DNA of 64,000 nucleotides from positions 62,001 through 126,000 of the forward strand of contig CAVTIV010000004.1 of NCBI GenBank assembly GCA_963734865.1, read 5' to 3'. The position numbers were made by a program, and so were the translations under genes. The notes beneath the pieces were generated by a model. The model was not told the origin of the DNA. It worked only from the letters and a program-made list of their open reading frames with translations, and made no database searches. This stretch comes from CBDCUW01 sp963734865. GTDB taxonomy: Bacteria > Planctomycetota > Planctomycetia > Pirellulales > Pirellulaceae. Positions within the stretch are counted from its first letter, which is position 1; each line of letters begins with the position of its first letter. Positions 57,082 through 64,000 of the stretch are shown here, one piece after another.

Positions 57082-58424
57082 ACCAAAGTTTCTCTCGCAA
57101 ATTGACGATCACGTCGCTGGTCGCTGCGCTGGCAATTGCGGCCGGCGGATGCGCCGCACCCGGTGCCCGCGGCGACCGCGATCGGGTCGCCACCGAAGCG
57201 CCGCAGCCACCGTCCATGGCAGGGATGACTTCTTCGCCGATGTCTGGTGCTGCGCGATCGAATGCTTCCCTGCCCAACACCACGCTGGCCAGCGAGTCGG
57301 CTTGGGCCGCGGCGCCGGCGTCGTCCAATCATCAGAGCGAGCAGACGGCCCGCTACGGCGCCGACAACTCTTCGGTTGTCGCTCAAGCCGGTCACTTTGT
57401 TCCGGCCCGGTTGCAGGGTTCGTGCGGGTGCGGTGCCTGTGGTTCACCCGATTGTCGATCCTGCCCCCAGGGCTACGTGATGCAATCGCCCGAGGGCTGG
57501 AACGCCTACGGACTCGATCCACAAGAGTTTCTTTGCGACGGTGGCGACCGGATGCCTGCCGCGACACTGCGAAGGGACGATTCGATCGCGGGGTTGGGCC
57601 TTGAGGATACGGTCGTTCACTACACCACGGAGTCGGGTGACATTCATTTCCAGCCGAGCAACCATACCTGCCTCTACGCGCCACGATTCACATCGGTTCG
57701 CAAGATCACCGGAGCGGTGGCTGGCGGTCGCGCGATCGGTCTTGGTGGCGTCGATCTTCCGGTCGGTCCGATTCGTGTCGAACATGATCTGCCACGGCTG
57801 GTCATGACCGAGGCGACCGAACTAGGGCACGCCGATGTGGCCAGACGCACCGATGCGATGCGAGATCGCAATCGTGGCGTGCCGGTGGAGGGAGTTTTGC
57901 AACCGGAACAGGCCGCCGATGTGATGGCCGCACTGGCTGCGCTGAAGCTGTTCGATTTGGGCCAGACACGGGACAGCGAAATCGCAATTCTCGAGAAACT
58001 TGCCCAAGCGGCCATCTCCTGGACGATGGACGAATCATTGGAAGTTGTCGTCCAGGATCTGAAGGCTCCCACGCTGACGCGTGACCAGCGTGTCGACGGA
58101 TTCACAATCTATGACTTCCCCGATGCCGGTCGCCTTCAAATTGTCAAGTTGGCCGACCGCAGCGATGCGCTTCCCGGCGAAATCGTCGCCTTCGCGATTC
58201 GGATCGACAACGTCGGCGATTCGTCGGTCAATCACGTCGTGTTGACCGACAACCTGACGACGCGGTTGGAATACGTTCCCGATAGCCAAACGTGCGAGGG
58301 CAGCAAAGCCGAGTTCACTTCCGTGATGAACGAAGGCCAGTCGCTGAAGCTGCAGTGGAAACTTAGCGAGGAACTTCCCGTGGGTGCGAGCGTCACGATC
58401 CGCTTCGAATGTAAGGTGCGATAA
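57078..58424 (+). CDS. lipoprotein with DUF11-type repeat domain
   Basis: A 448-residue lipoprotein (signal SLVAALAIAAGGC) with a Ser/Ala-rich spacer, a Cys-rich knot (CGCGACGSPDCRSC) near residue 117, and a middle region of about 200 residues without recognised motif (RMPAATLRRDDSIAGLG; VHYTTESGDIHF). The C-terminal 100 residues match the DUF11 repeat family: LVKLADRSDALPGEIVAFAIRIDNVGD and VVLTDNLTTRLEYVPDS. DUF11 repeats are found in large adhesin-like surface proteins. Coupled translationally to the gene before it by ATGA. Confidence 0.8.
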   Translation: MNQSFSRKLTITSLVAALAIAAGGCAAPGARGDRDRVATEAPQPPSMAGMTSSPMSGAARSNASLPNTTLASESAWAAAPASSNHQSEQTARYGADNSSVVAQAGHFVPARLQGSCGCGACGSPDCRSCPQGYVMQSPEGWNAYGLDPQEFLCDGGDRMPAATLRRDDSIAGLGLEDTVVHYTTESGDIHFQPSNHTCLYAPRFTSVRKITGAVAGGRAIGLGGVDLPVGPIRVEHDLPRLVMTEATELGHADVARRTDAMRDRNRGVPVEGVLQPEQAADVMAALAALKLFDLGQTRDSEIAILEKLAQAAISWTMDESLEVVVQDLKAPTLTRDQRVDGFTIYDFPDAGRLQIVKLADRSDALPGEIVAFAIRIDNVGDSSVNHVVLTDNLTTRLEYVPDSQTCEGSKAEFTSVMNEGQSLKLQWKLSEELPVGASVTIRFECKVR

Positions 58425-58599
58425 CCCGATCGCTCGCCTAACATCAAAGTTAGCTCAGTATTTGAGTCAGCTCCGTCACCGAGTTCCTGCCGTATCGAAG
58501 TACGTCTCGCAACCGGTACGAATCCTTTCGCTCTCGCGCTCTCGGCGTTACGATGGGTGGATCGACCAATCCATCGTCTCACCGAGAAAGAACGCTATC

Positions 58600-59535
58600 T
58601 TGACGTTCGGCACGATCCCGAAGGCACGGCTCAGATCGGCGCGAGTGTGCTTGTCGCTGCTGCTGTTTGTACAGCTCTTCGGTTGGGGTTGCCGTACCAG
58701 GTATCGCCAGGATTTGGACTATTCCTACAAGGTTCAGCAGACATGGACGCTGGAGGAATTGCAATTCGGCGAGATCGTGCAATTCGAGAGTGTCTTTTGG
58801 GAACCGGACGATACCGTTTCCCTGCGGAAAGCGATTTGCGAGGATACGATTGCCGCAAGTCGTGATGTGTTGGAGATCGGAACCGGCACAGGCCTGATCT
58901 CCATTCTCTGTTTACAGAACGATGCCAGTCGGGTGATCGCCACCGATATCAACCCGGCTGCGGTCGCCAACGCAAAGTACAACGCCGCGATCCTTGTTCC
59001 CGATCAGAATTTGGATGTCCGGCAAGTCTCGCAAGAATCGCCTGGCGCGTTCGCGGTGATCGGCGATCAAGAGAAGTTCGATCTGATCATCTCCAATCCG
59101 CCTTGGGAGGATGGTGTCGTTGCAAAGCCGGCCGATCATGCCTTTTATGATCCCCGCTTTGAGTTGATGGATTCCTTGCTCGATGGATTGCCCAAGCACC
59201 TCAAGCCGGGCGGTCGGTGCCTACTCGCCTTCGGTCACGTGCCGGCGATCCGACGCTTGAAATCCGAATGCGAAAAACGCGAATTTGAATTCGAAATTCT
59301 GGATGATCGTGAACTCGATTCCCTGGATGAGAATTTTTTACCCGGAATGTTGATCCAGATTCGCCTGCCATTGAGTCAACAAGTTGTGTCCAAGGGTGCG
59401 TTCAAGACCATTAGCTCGGAGCAGGACTTGCCCGAAGTCCAAGAAACTCCCGTCGAGAAGAGCGTGCCGAGCGATATCGGCGCGATCAACGGCCAGCCCG
59501 CAAACGCTGAAAGCGAAAAAAGTGAACAACCCTAA
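58600..59535 (+). CDS. N-terminal lipoprotein-type methyltransferase
   Basis: A 311-residue SAM-dependent methyltransferase of the small-domain (MTS/PrmC-like) type: VLEIGTGTGLISILCLQNDA binds SAM, ATDINPAAVANAKYN follows, and FDLIISNPPWEDG is the NPPW catalytic motif of N-methyltransferases. The TTG start at 58600, preceded by GAGAAAG, yields a leader SLLLFVQLFGWGC with a lipobox-like Cys, which would place the enzyme outside the cytoplasm, where SAM is not expected. The tail after residue 255 is Glu/Ser/Pro-rich. If the true start is internal, it would be an ordinary cytoplasmic enzyme. No partner gene is evident. Confidence 0.65.
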   Translation: MTFGTIPKARLRSARVCLSLLLFVQLFGWGCRTRYRQDLDYSYKVQQTWTLEELQFGEIVQFESVFWEPDDTVSLRKAICEDTIAASRDVLEIGTGTGLISILCLQNDASRVIATDINPAAVANAKYNAAILVPDQNLDVRQVSQESPGAFAVIGDQEKFDLIISNPPWEDGVVAKPADHAFYDPRFELMDSLLDGLPKHLKPGGRCLLAFGHVPAIRRLKSECEKREFEFEILDDRELDSLDENFLPGMLIQIRLPLSQQVVSKGAFKTISSEQDLPEVQETPVEKSVPSDIGAINGQPANAESEKSEQP

Positions 59536-59851
59536 GGATCGCGTGGTTTCCTCTCTGCCGGCAATAATGGTTGTGATTGGGAGAGAACTCGCAAAATGCT
59601 TGCAGATCATTTGTCGGTTCGATGGTGATCGAAAAAGTGCCCTCCGCAGGCTGCGCCAGGCCAAGCGGTGTCAAGTTGTCTTCCTTTCGCCTTTTCGTCA
59701 CAAAAAGTAGGGGGTATTTGCCTTGCGAACGCGGCAATGTCGTCACTACCATGAAGTTATCTCACGACGTTCATTTATTCATTCTGTTGTTGGATCGTGC
59801 ATCGTGCGCGATCACGTCGGGGGACATTACTCGCAGTCGGACACTTGATCG
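59536..59851. other. 316-base region without a supported gene
   Basis: No family-like coding sequence or clear RNA gene on either strand. The sequence is less GC-rich than its surroundings. Confidence 0.35.
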
Positions 59852-60157
59852 ATGATCCATTACACCTGCGATCGTTGTCGACGTCAGATCAATACGGCAG
59901 ACCAAACTCGATACGTCGTTCAAATCGATATTCAATCGGCTGCCGAAGGACCGTTCGGCGAGATGGACGACGACGTCGACCACCTGACCGAACTTCATCA
60001 GATTCTCGAAGGGATCGCCGACGACGTTTTGGAGTGCGATTCGCAGGAGTCAAGTCATCGTGGTCGATACGATCTGTGCCCCGAATGCCATCGTCAATTC
60101 TTGAAGAACCCGCTCGGCCGTGATGCGATGCTGGCGTTGGGCTTCAGCAACAACTGA
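59852..60157 (+). CDS. small zinc-ribbon-like protein
   Basis: A 101-residue soluble protein with an N-terminal CDRC pair and a C-terminal CPEC pair (MIHYTCDRCRRQIN ... YDLCPECHRQFLKNPLG), so it probably binds one zinc. Between them lies an acidic helix (EMDDDVDHLTELHQILEG). I know of similar short planctomycete proteins but no function. Confidence 0.65.
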   Translation: MIHYTCDRCRRQINTADQTRYVVQIDIQSAAEGPFGEMDDDVDHLTELHQILEGIADDVLECDSQESSHRGRYDLCPECHRQFLKNPLGRDAMLALGFSNN

Positions 60158-60222
60158 AGGCGGATCAGGATGCCTCATCGGCTCGTTTCGCGAACTCTGT
60201 ATTCCCCTGGTTGCTGGCGGTG

Positions 60223-61230
60223 TTACTGTTGATCTTCCGTATCGTTGATCGCTAAGAAGCTGTCACGGATGTCGACGTAATCAAGCACAGCCACCCGCAC
60301 CGGCATCGGCAGTTTTCGTATCTCTTTGTCGAAATGCGGGTCGGCCCGGCACAGTAGCAAGCGATCGATCCACGCCAGATCGGATGAATTCGGCTGATGA
60401 TCCAGTTTGCTGGCGAGGGAATGTAGCAGCGATGTCAGCGAGTGGGGTGACGGTTCGGAGCAATATTCGCGAGCAGTGCTTCGAAGCGTATACTCCGCGT
60501 CAAAGAGTTGACGAGCCTGCGCGGCTGCTTGCAGATCACCTTGCCGGTATGCTGCGACGACGAAGTCTGCCGATCCCAGTGTCTTCGTCTCACTCTCCCA
60601 GCCGGGAAACGTCTTTTGTCCCGATTGTGCGATCACCGATACATCAATCAAACCAGCTCGCCAGTTCGCTGGCACTCGCAGTGTCAAACGGAAAGTTTTT
60701 TCGCCCTCGAGAACTTGCTGTGCGGTCCAGCGCAGTTTGAAGAACACGCCCAGGCCGCGGTTGATCGTGCCCGATGCGGTGACCGCCTGAACCGGAGCGA
60801 TTCGATCGAGCTGGTAACTGTCGATATCCTTGCTGCCGCGATCGATACCCGAGTTGGCGTGGGCCAGGTAACCATAGGCACCATCGACCGCGATGCCGAT
60901 CGACTTGGTGCTTTCATTGCTCTTCTTGATTTGAATCGGTCCCGTGATGTCGCTGGCGACTTCGGTTCGTGGTGCATAATCCGCAATCGACAGCAACGTG
61001 TCGCGCGGTTGGCATTGCACCAGCCACTGGTCGATCCGAGGGACGTCGGGCGTCGCGATCATCGAAGAAAGTTTCAGCTCAATCGTCACGAGTGAGTCGT
61101 CGTCCAACTCGGCTTCGACTGGACGAGCGACCGTCACCGGGGGAAGGTCAAAATGAATGACCGACTGGTCGCCGTGTGCAAATGTCGCGGAACAGAGATT
61201 AGCAAAGATCAGAACACGGACAAATCGCAT
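60223..61230 (-). CDS. secreted hypothetical protein
   Basis: A 335-residue protein with a signal peptide (MRFVRVLIFANLCSATFAHG). The body has a beta-rich part (VTIELKLSSMIATPD; TFRLTLRVPANWRAGLIDVSV) and a helical C-terminal part (DLQAAAQARQLFDAEYTLRS). Not recognised. Confidence 0.6.
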   Translation of the reverse strand: MRFVRVLIFANLCSATFAHGDQSVIHFDLPPVTVARPVEAELDDDSLVTIELKLSSMIATPDVPRIDQWLVQCQPRDTLLSIADYAPRTEVASDITGPIQIKKSNESTKSIGIAVDGAYGYLAHANSGIDRGSKDIDSYQLDRIAPVQAVTASGTINRGLGVFFKLRWTAQQVLEGEKTFRLTLRVPANWRAGLIDVSVIAQSGQKTFPGWESETKTLGSADFVVAAYRQGDLQAAAQARQLFDAEYTLRSTAREYCSEPSPHSLTSLLHSLASKLDHQPNSSDLAWIDRLLLCRADPHFDKEIRKLPMPVRVAVLDYVDIRDSFLAINDTEDQQ

Positions 61231-61567
61231 CGCGCTGTCCTCCCTTCCAAGGTGATTTGAAACCAGCGGCGGTCCATGACCGCCGATATCTCGTGCAACG
61301 GATCTCGCTGCCTCAGATCCATCGGTCTGGCCGGATCATCCGGGTTCAAATCGAGAGCGCGATTTGAATTCCGCTTCCGTCTTGGAAAGGGGCTCAGCTG
61401 GTAACTCGCCAACCACAGCACGTCAAGAATAGAAGGTGCCTCGTAGATGACAAGGACGGCGACATTCGCGCGTCGAACCACCGGTAGGCAAACGCGACGA
61501 CGTGAAACATTGGCAATCGGCCAAATCCTGGCCGAGGATGACCGAGCAACGGGGCGTGAAACATTGC
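61231..61567. other. 337-base region without a supported gene
   Basis: Between two minus-strand genes. A 12-base direct repeat CGTGAAACATTG occurs at 61501 and 61556. No gene is supported. Confidence 0.35.
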
Positions 61568-62149
61568 TTAGCTGTGCATCCGCGGGAGTTCGCTGCCGGC
61601 GGCAATGATCTCGCTTTCGTGGGCGGACAGTTGGTCCAGCCTGTCACGCACGACTCCGCGGTCGGCGAAGCTTTCGGCCAGTCGCACATAGGTTGTATGG
61701 TGTCGCGCTTCGCTCTCGAACAGACTGGCGTAAAAGTCGGCCAACTCTTGGTCACGGTCGCGAAGGTGACCGCTGAGCAACTGAAATCGCTCGCAACTGC
61801 GAGCTTCGATCAACGAGGCGACCAATAAACGATCGACCGCCCGCTGCGGTTCGCCGGTTGCGATCAGCCTGTTGAGCTCGCGGCCATAAGGCCCCGGTGG
61901 CAATCGCCGAAAGCGAATCTGGCGACGATCAAGCAGTTGCAACACCAATTCGAAATGCTCAAGTTCCTCCTCGACAATCCGAACCATATCGCGACACAAT
62001 TCCCGATGCTCGGTGTAGGCGTTGATCAAATTCATTGCCGTCGATGCCGCCTTGCGTTCACAGTGCGCATGATCAATCAGCATTTCATCGAGGTGCTGAT
62101 CGACCTGGGCGAGCCAGCGAGGTGTCGAATCGGAGTGCAAGTGAAGCAT
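61568..62149 (-). CDS. miaE: tRNA-(ms2io6A37) hydroxylase MiaE
   Basis: A 193-residue diiron enzyme that hydroxylates the isopentenyl side chain of 2-methylthio-isopentenyladenosine at tRNA position 37. The iron-ligand pattern is present: HCERKAASTAMNLINAY, VEEELEHFELV, EARSCERFQLL and ESEARHHTTYVRLAES supply the Glu and His residues on a four-helix bundle. The ATG at 62149 gives the family length; the frame is open further to 62245. It starts 34 bases after the ftsY stop, so the two may share a transcript. Confidence 0.85.
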   Translation of the reverse strand: MLHLHSDSTPRWLAQVDQHLDEMLIDHAHCERKAASTAMNLINAYTEHRELCRDMVRIVEEELEHFELVLQLLDRRQIRFRRLPPGPYGRELNRLIATGEPQRAVDRLLVASLIEARSCERFQLLSGHLRDRDQELADFYASLFESEARHHTTYVRLAESFADRGVVRDRLDQLSAHESEIIAAGSELPRMHS

Positions 62150-62183
62150 CAAAGTGCCATCGGCTCGGTGCTGGCGGCGATTG

Positions 62184-63212
62184 CTATGCCTGGAACAACG
62201 CTTTGGCGAACATGCTGGCGTCGAACTCGGCCAAATCGTCAACACCTTCGCCGAGTCCTACGAACTTGACGGGCAGCTGAAACTGTTGCCGGATCGGCAA
62301 GATCACGCCGCCTTTGGCAGAACCATCAAGCTTGGCCAGAACAATTCCCGTGCATCCGGCAGCTTCGCTGAAGCCGCGTGCCTGGCTGATCGCGTTTTGA
62401 CCCGCGGTTGCATCCAGCACGAGTAGCACTTCATGCGGCGCCGCTGGGATCTTCTTTTCGACCACTCGCCGGATCTTTTCCAATTGTTGCATCAGGTTGG
62501 TTTGCGTTTGCAGTCGGCCCGCGGTGTCGATGATCGCGATATCCGCTCCGGTCTCGATCGCCTTGTCCACCGTTTGGTAGGCAACACTCGCCGGGTCGGC
62601 TGCGCTTTTTCCGGTCACGATGTCGCAACCGATTCGTCCCGCCCACACCGTCAACTGCTCGACCGCGGCGGCACGGAACGTATCACCAGCACCGAGCACG
62701 ACGCGGTGTCCCGCCTTGGTCAGAAATCTAGCAAGTTTTCCAATCGAAGTCGTCTTACCGCTGCCATTGACACCGACCACAAGGATCACGGTCGGTCCCG
62801 ACTCGGCGTAACGGATTCCTGTCGACTCCTGCTGCAGCATCGTTTGTGTCTGATCGGTGATCGTCTGCAGTACTTCGTCCAGGTGTACCACCCGAGCACG
62901 AAGACGCTTGGCCACGTCATCGCGAATCGTCTCAGCCGGTACGACTCCCATATCGGTCCGCACCAGACGTGCAAACAACTCTCTGAGGAATTCGTCATCG
63001 ACCAATCGACCTTCACTTTTGAACAGGTCGCGGATGTCGGTATTGAGCGCCTGTCGGGTTTTGGACAATCCGGTCCGCATCTTCTTCAACAACCCGCCGT
63101 CCGATTTCGACGGGTCGTCGGCTGGGCCGTCGCTGGGTAGCGATCGCGAATCATCCGATCGATCGCGGTCCGAATCTTCAGTCGCCTCTTTTTTGGAACG
63201 CCAAAACGCCAT
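62184..63212 (-). CDS. ftsY: signal recognition particle receptor FtsY
   Basis: A 342-residue SRP-receptor GTPase that docks ribosome-nascent-chain complexes at the membrane. The acidic, poorly conserved N-terminal A domain (EDSDRDRSDDSRSLP) is followed by the NG domain: GVNGSGKTTSIGKLA, DTFRAAAVEQL, DTAGRLQTQTNLMQQL, VLDATAGQNA and LAKLDGSAKGGV. The ATG at 63212 was chosen; a GTG four codons upstream is equally possible. No frame break. Confidence 0.96.
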   Translation of the reverse strand: MAFWRSKKEATEDSDRDRSDDSRSLPSDGPADDPSKSDGGLLKKMRTGLSKTRQALNTDIRDLFKSEGRLVDDEFLRELFARLVRTDMGVVPAETIRDDVAKRLRARVVHLDEVLQTITDQTQTMLQQESTGIRYAESGPTVILVVGVNGSGKTTSIGKLARFLTKAGHRVVLGAGDTFRAAAVEQLTVWAGRIGCDIVTGKSAADPASVAYQTVDKAIETGADIAIIDTAGRLQTQTNLMQQLEKIRRVVEKKIPAAPHEVLLVLDATAGQNAISQARGFSEAAGCTGIVLAKLDGSAKGGVILPIRQQFQLPVKFVGLGEGVDDLAEFDASMFAKALFQA

Positions 63213-63224
63213 CGAACGGTTCAC

Positions 63225-63741
63225 GGTTGCGGGGGAACGAAAGTGAAAGTTTGCCGATCATGCAAGATCACACGTCATGATTCTGCCCGAACCGACGTCG
63301 AACCGGTAGACGGTCGAGAGTTCGGCACCCTAGCGATGATCTACCGTAGCTGATTCGGCCATAGCCGCCGAACAAGCCGGATTGCCGCTACAGGCCGAAC
63401 GGAGTCGCAAACCCGAATAACCCGCGTGACTCCCGAATTCTGGGCGACAGTTACCCCTTCCGTGAAGCTAACTGACAGACCGAATCGACGACGATTGCCG
63501 GCTTGTTCCTGCATATCGAGGGTGTTTCACCCGCCGAGCCCCGATATCAAACCCTGATAACTGGGCGCGGACGGAAGTCGAAAGCCGATGGCCTAGCGGT
63601 CTGGGGCGGAAGACTTGGCCTCGTGCGACCGACCGCGGAAACTGTTTCCGCGTATTCCGACGTCGATATACGGTCGCTCGGATCCGCGCTCCGGTGCCTT
63701 GCAAGATCACCCGACAGGAAAATGGGGAGTTAATAAAGCAA
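63225..63741. other. 517-base upstream region of the terminal Cys-rich gene
   Basis: No coding sequence. It contains a short repeat CCGATATCAAACCCTGATAA region and, at 63634-63652, a perfect 19-base palindrome (9 bases each side of one T). The long 5' region before the Cys-rich gene suggests a regulated leader, but no riboswitch class is recognisable. Confidence 0.4.
63634..63652. promoter_or_regulatory. 19-bp perfect palindrome, possible operator
   Basis: CGCGGAAAC, T, GTTTCCGCG, centred about 100 bases before the ATG at 63742. It could bind a dimeric regulator or fold as a hairpin; no regulator is visible in the window. Confidence 0.45.
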
Positions 63742-64000
63742 ATGAAGCTTAGTAAATTGGCGCTGGTCGCTGCGATTGCCTGCGGTACGTACGCTGGCAA
63801 CGTCTTTGCTGACCAGACAAATGACATCAACTTGGTATCGCATTGTGCAGCCGCCAACTGCGACTGTGGCGAACCGGTTTGCGGATGCGAACCGGTTGCC
63901 GACGGTTGCTGTGATAAAGATTGTTGTGATTCCGGCTGTGACTCATGCGGTTGCAATTCGGGCTGTGACTCATGCGGTTGCAATTCGGGCTGCGGGTTGG
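63742..64000 (+). CDS. Cys-rich secreted protein, 3' end outside the window
   Basis: Translation from the ATG at 63742 (with GGGGAG about 15 bases upstream) gives a signal peptide (MKLSKLALVAAIACGTYAG) and then more than 60 residues with about 30 percent Cys plus Gly, Ser and Asp. The CDSCGCNSGCDSCGCNSGC pattern is an 8-residue repeat. It belongs with planctomycete-type Cys-rich outer-layer proteins; I suspect a DUF6666-like family but cannot confirm. The gene runs off the window. Confidence 0.75.
   Translation, partial: MKLSKLALVAAIACGTYAGNVFADQTNDINLVSHCAAANCDCGEPVCGCEPVADGCCDKDCCDSGCDSCGCNSGCDSCGCNSGCGL

Noticed and set aside
1..64000. tRNA or rRNA genes
   Set aside because: I looked in the gaps for T-loop GGTTCGAATCC-type motifs with acceptor pairing and for conserved rRNA blocks and found none; a covariance-model scan would be decisive.

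Overview
The window looks like a piece of a Pirellulaceae-type planctomycete chromosome (Rhodopirellula and relatives). Several things point there: a DUF1559 protein with a pilin-like N-terminus, a protein with paired planctomycete C-type cytochrome domains, large multiheme cytochromes, Cys/Gly-rich secreted proteins, GlnRS used alongside GltX, and many GC-rich intergenic palindromic repeats. Most of the window is housekeeping DNA.

Layout. 0-9.7 kb: start of a minus-strand gene, a SWIM/SNF2 helicase, recA, a Ser/Thr kinase with a PP2C phosphatase, a DUF434 protein and glnS. 9.8-19.5 kb: a diheme cytochrome c lipoprotein, gltX, a membrane protein, a DUF456 protein, an HNH nuclease, a 7Fe ferredoxin, an RlmI-like methyltransferase and an FHA protein. 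19.5-20.9 kb: a gene-free cluster of inverted, dispersed and tandem repeats. 20.9-29 kb: an AT-richer accessory island of broken genes (GT2 and GT39 glycosyltransferases, an IS5-like element with 3-bp target duplication, DUF1559, a membrane-anchored protein, a MauE-like protein) ending in a REP-type transposase remnant and a truncated IS21-type IstA.

29.1-37 kb is the most interesting part. A tight four-gene operon, with two 4-bp ATGA overlaps, encodes (1) a ferredoxin/flavoprotein/cytochrome-b-like inner-membrane fusion, (2) a 23-CXXCH membrane-anchored cytochrome, (3) a predicted outer-membrane beta-barrel and (4) a 17-CXXCH lipoprotein cytochrome. Together they could wire cytoplasmic reductant through the periplasm to the cell surface, or run in reverse. 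This is an inference from domain order and gene layout.

37-51 kb: an inverted-repeat element, a XerC/D recombinase, galE, a cytochrome-domain protein, DAHP synthase, a methyltransferase, the rpmF-fabD-fabG-acpP-fabF cluster (no plsX or fabH between), a conserved hypothetical and clpX. 51-64 kb: a TIM-barrel isomerase and a UbiA prenyltransferase, a LolA-like protein, three adjacent secreted/lipoprotein surface genes, a lipoprotein-type methyltransferase, miaE, ftsY and the start of a Cys-rich secreted protein.

A caution on data quality: glnS, clpX (twice), galE, PP2C, DUF456, the cytochrome-domain protein, GT2 and one lipoprotein carry frame breaks, usually one base in a short homopolymer. 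Since glnS and clpX should be functional, most of these are probably sequencing or assembly errors. The 20.9-27.6 kb island differs: breaks are much denser and include in-frame stop codons, so real decay is likely there.
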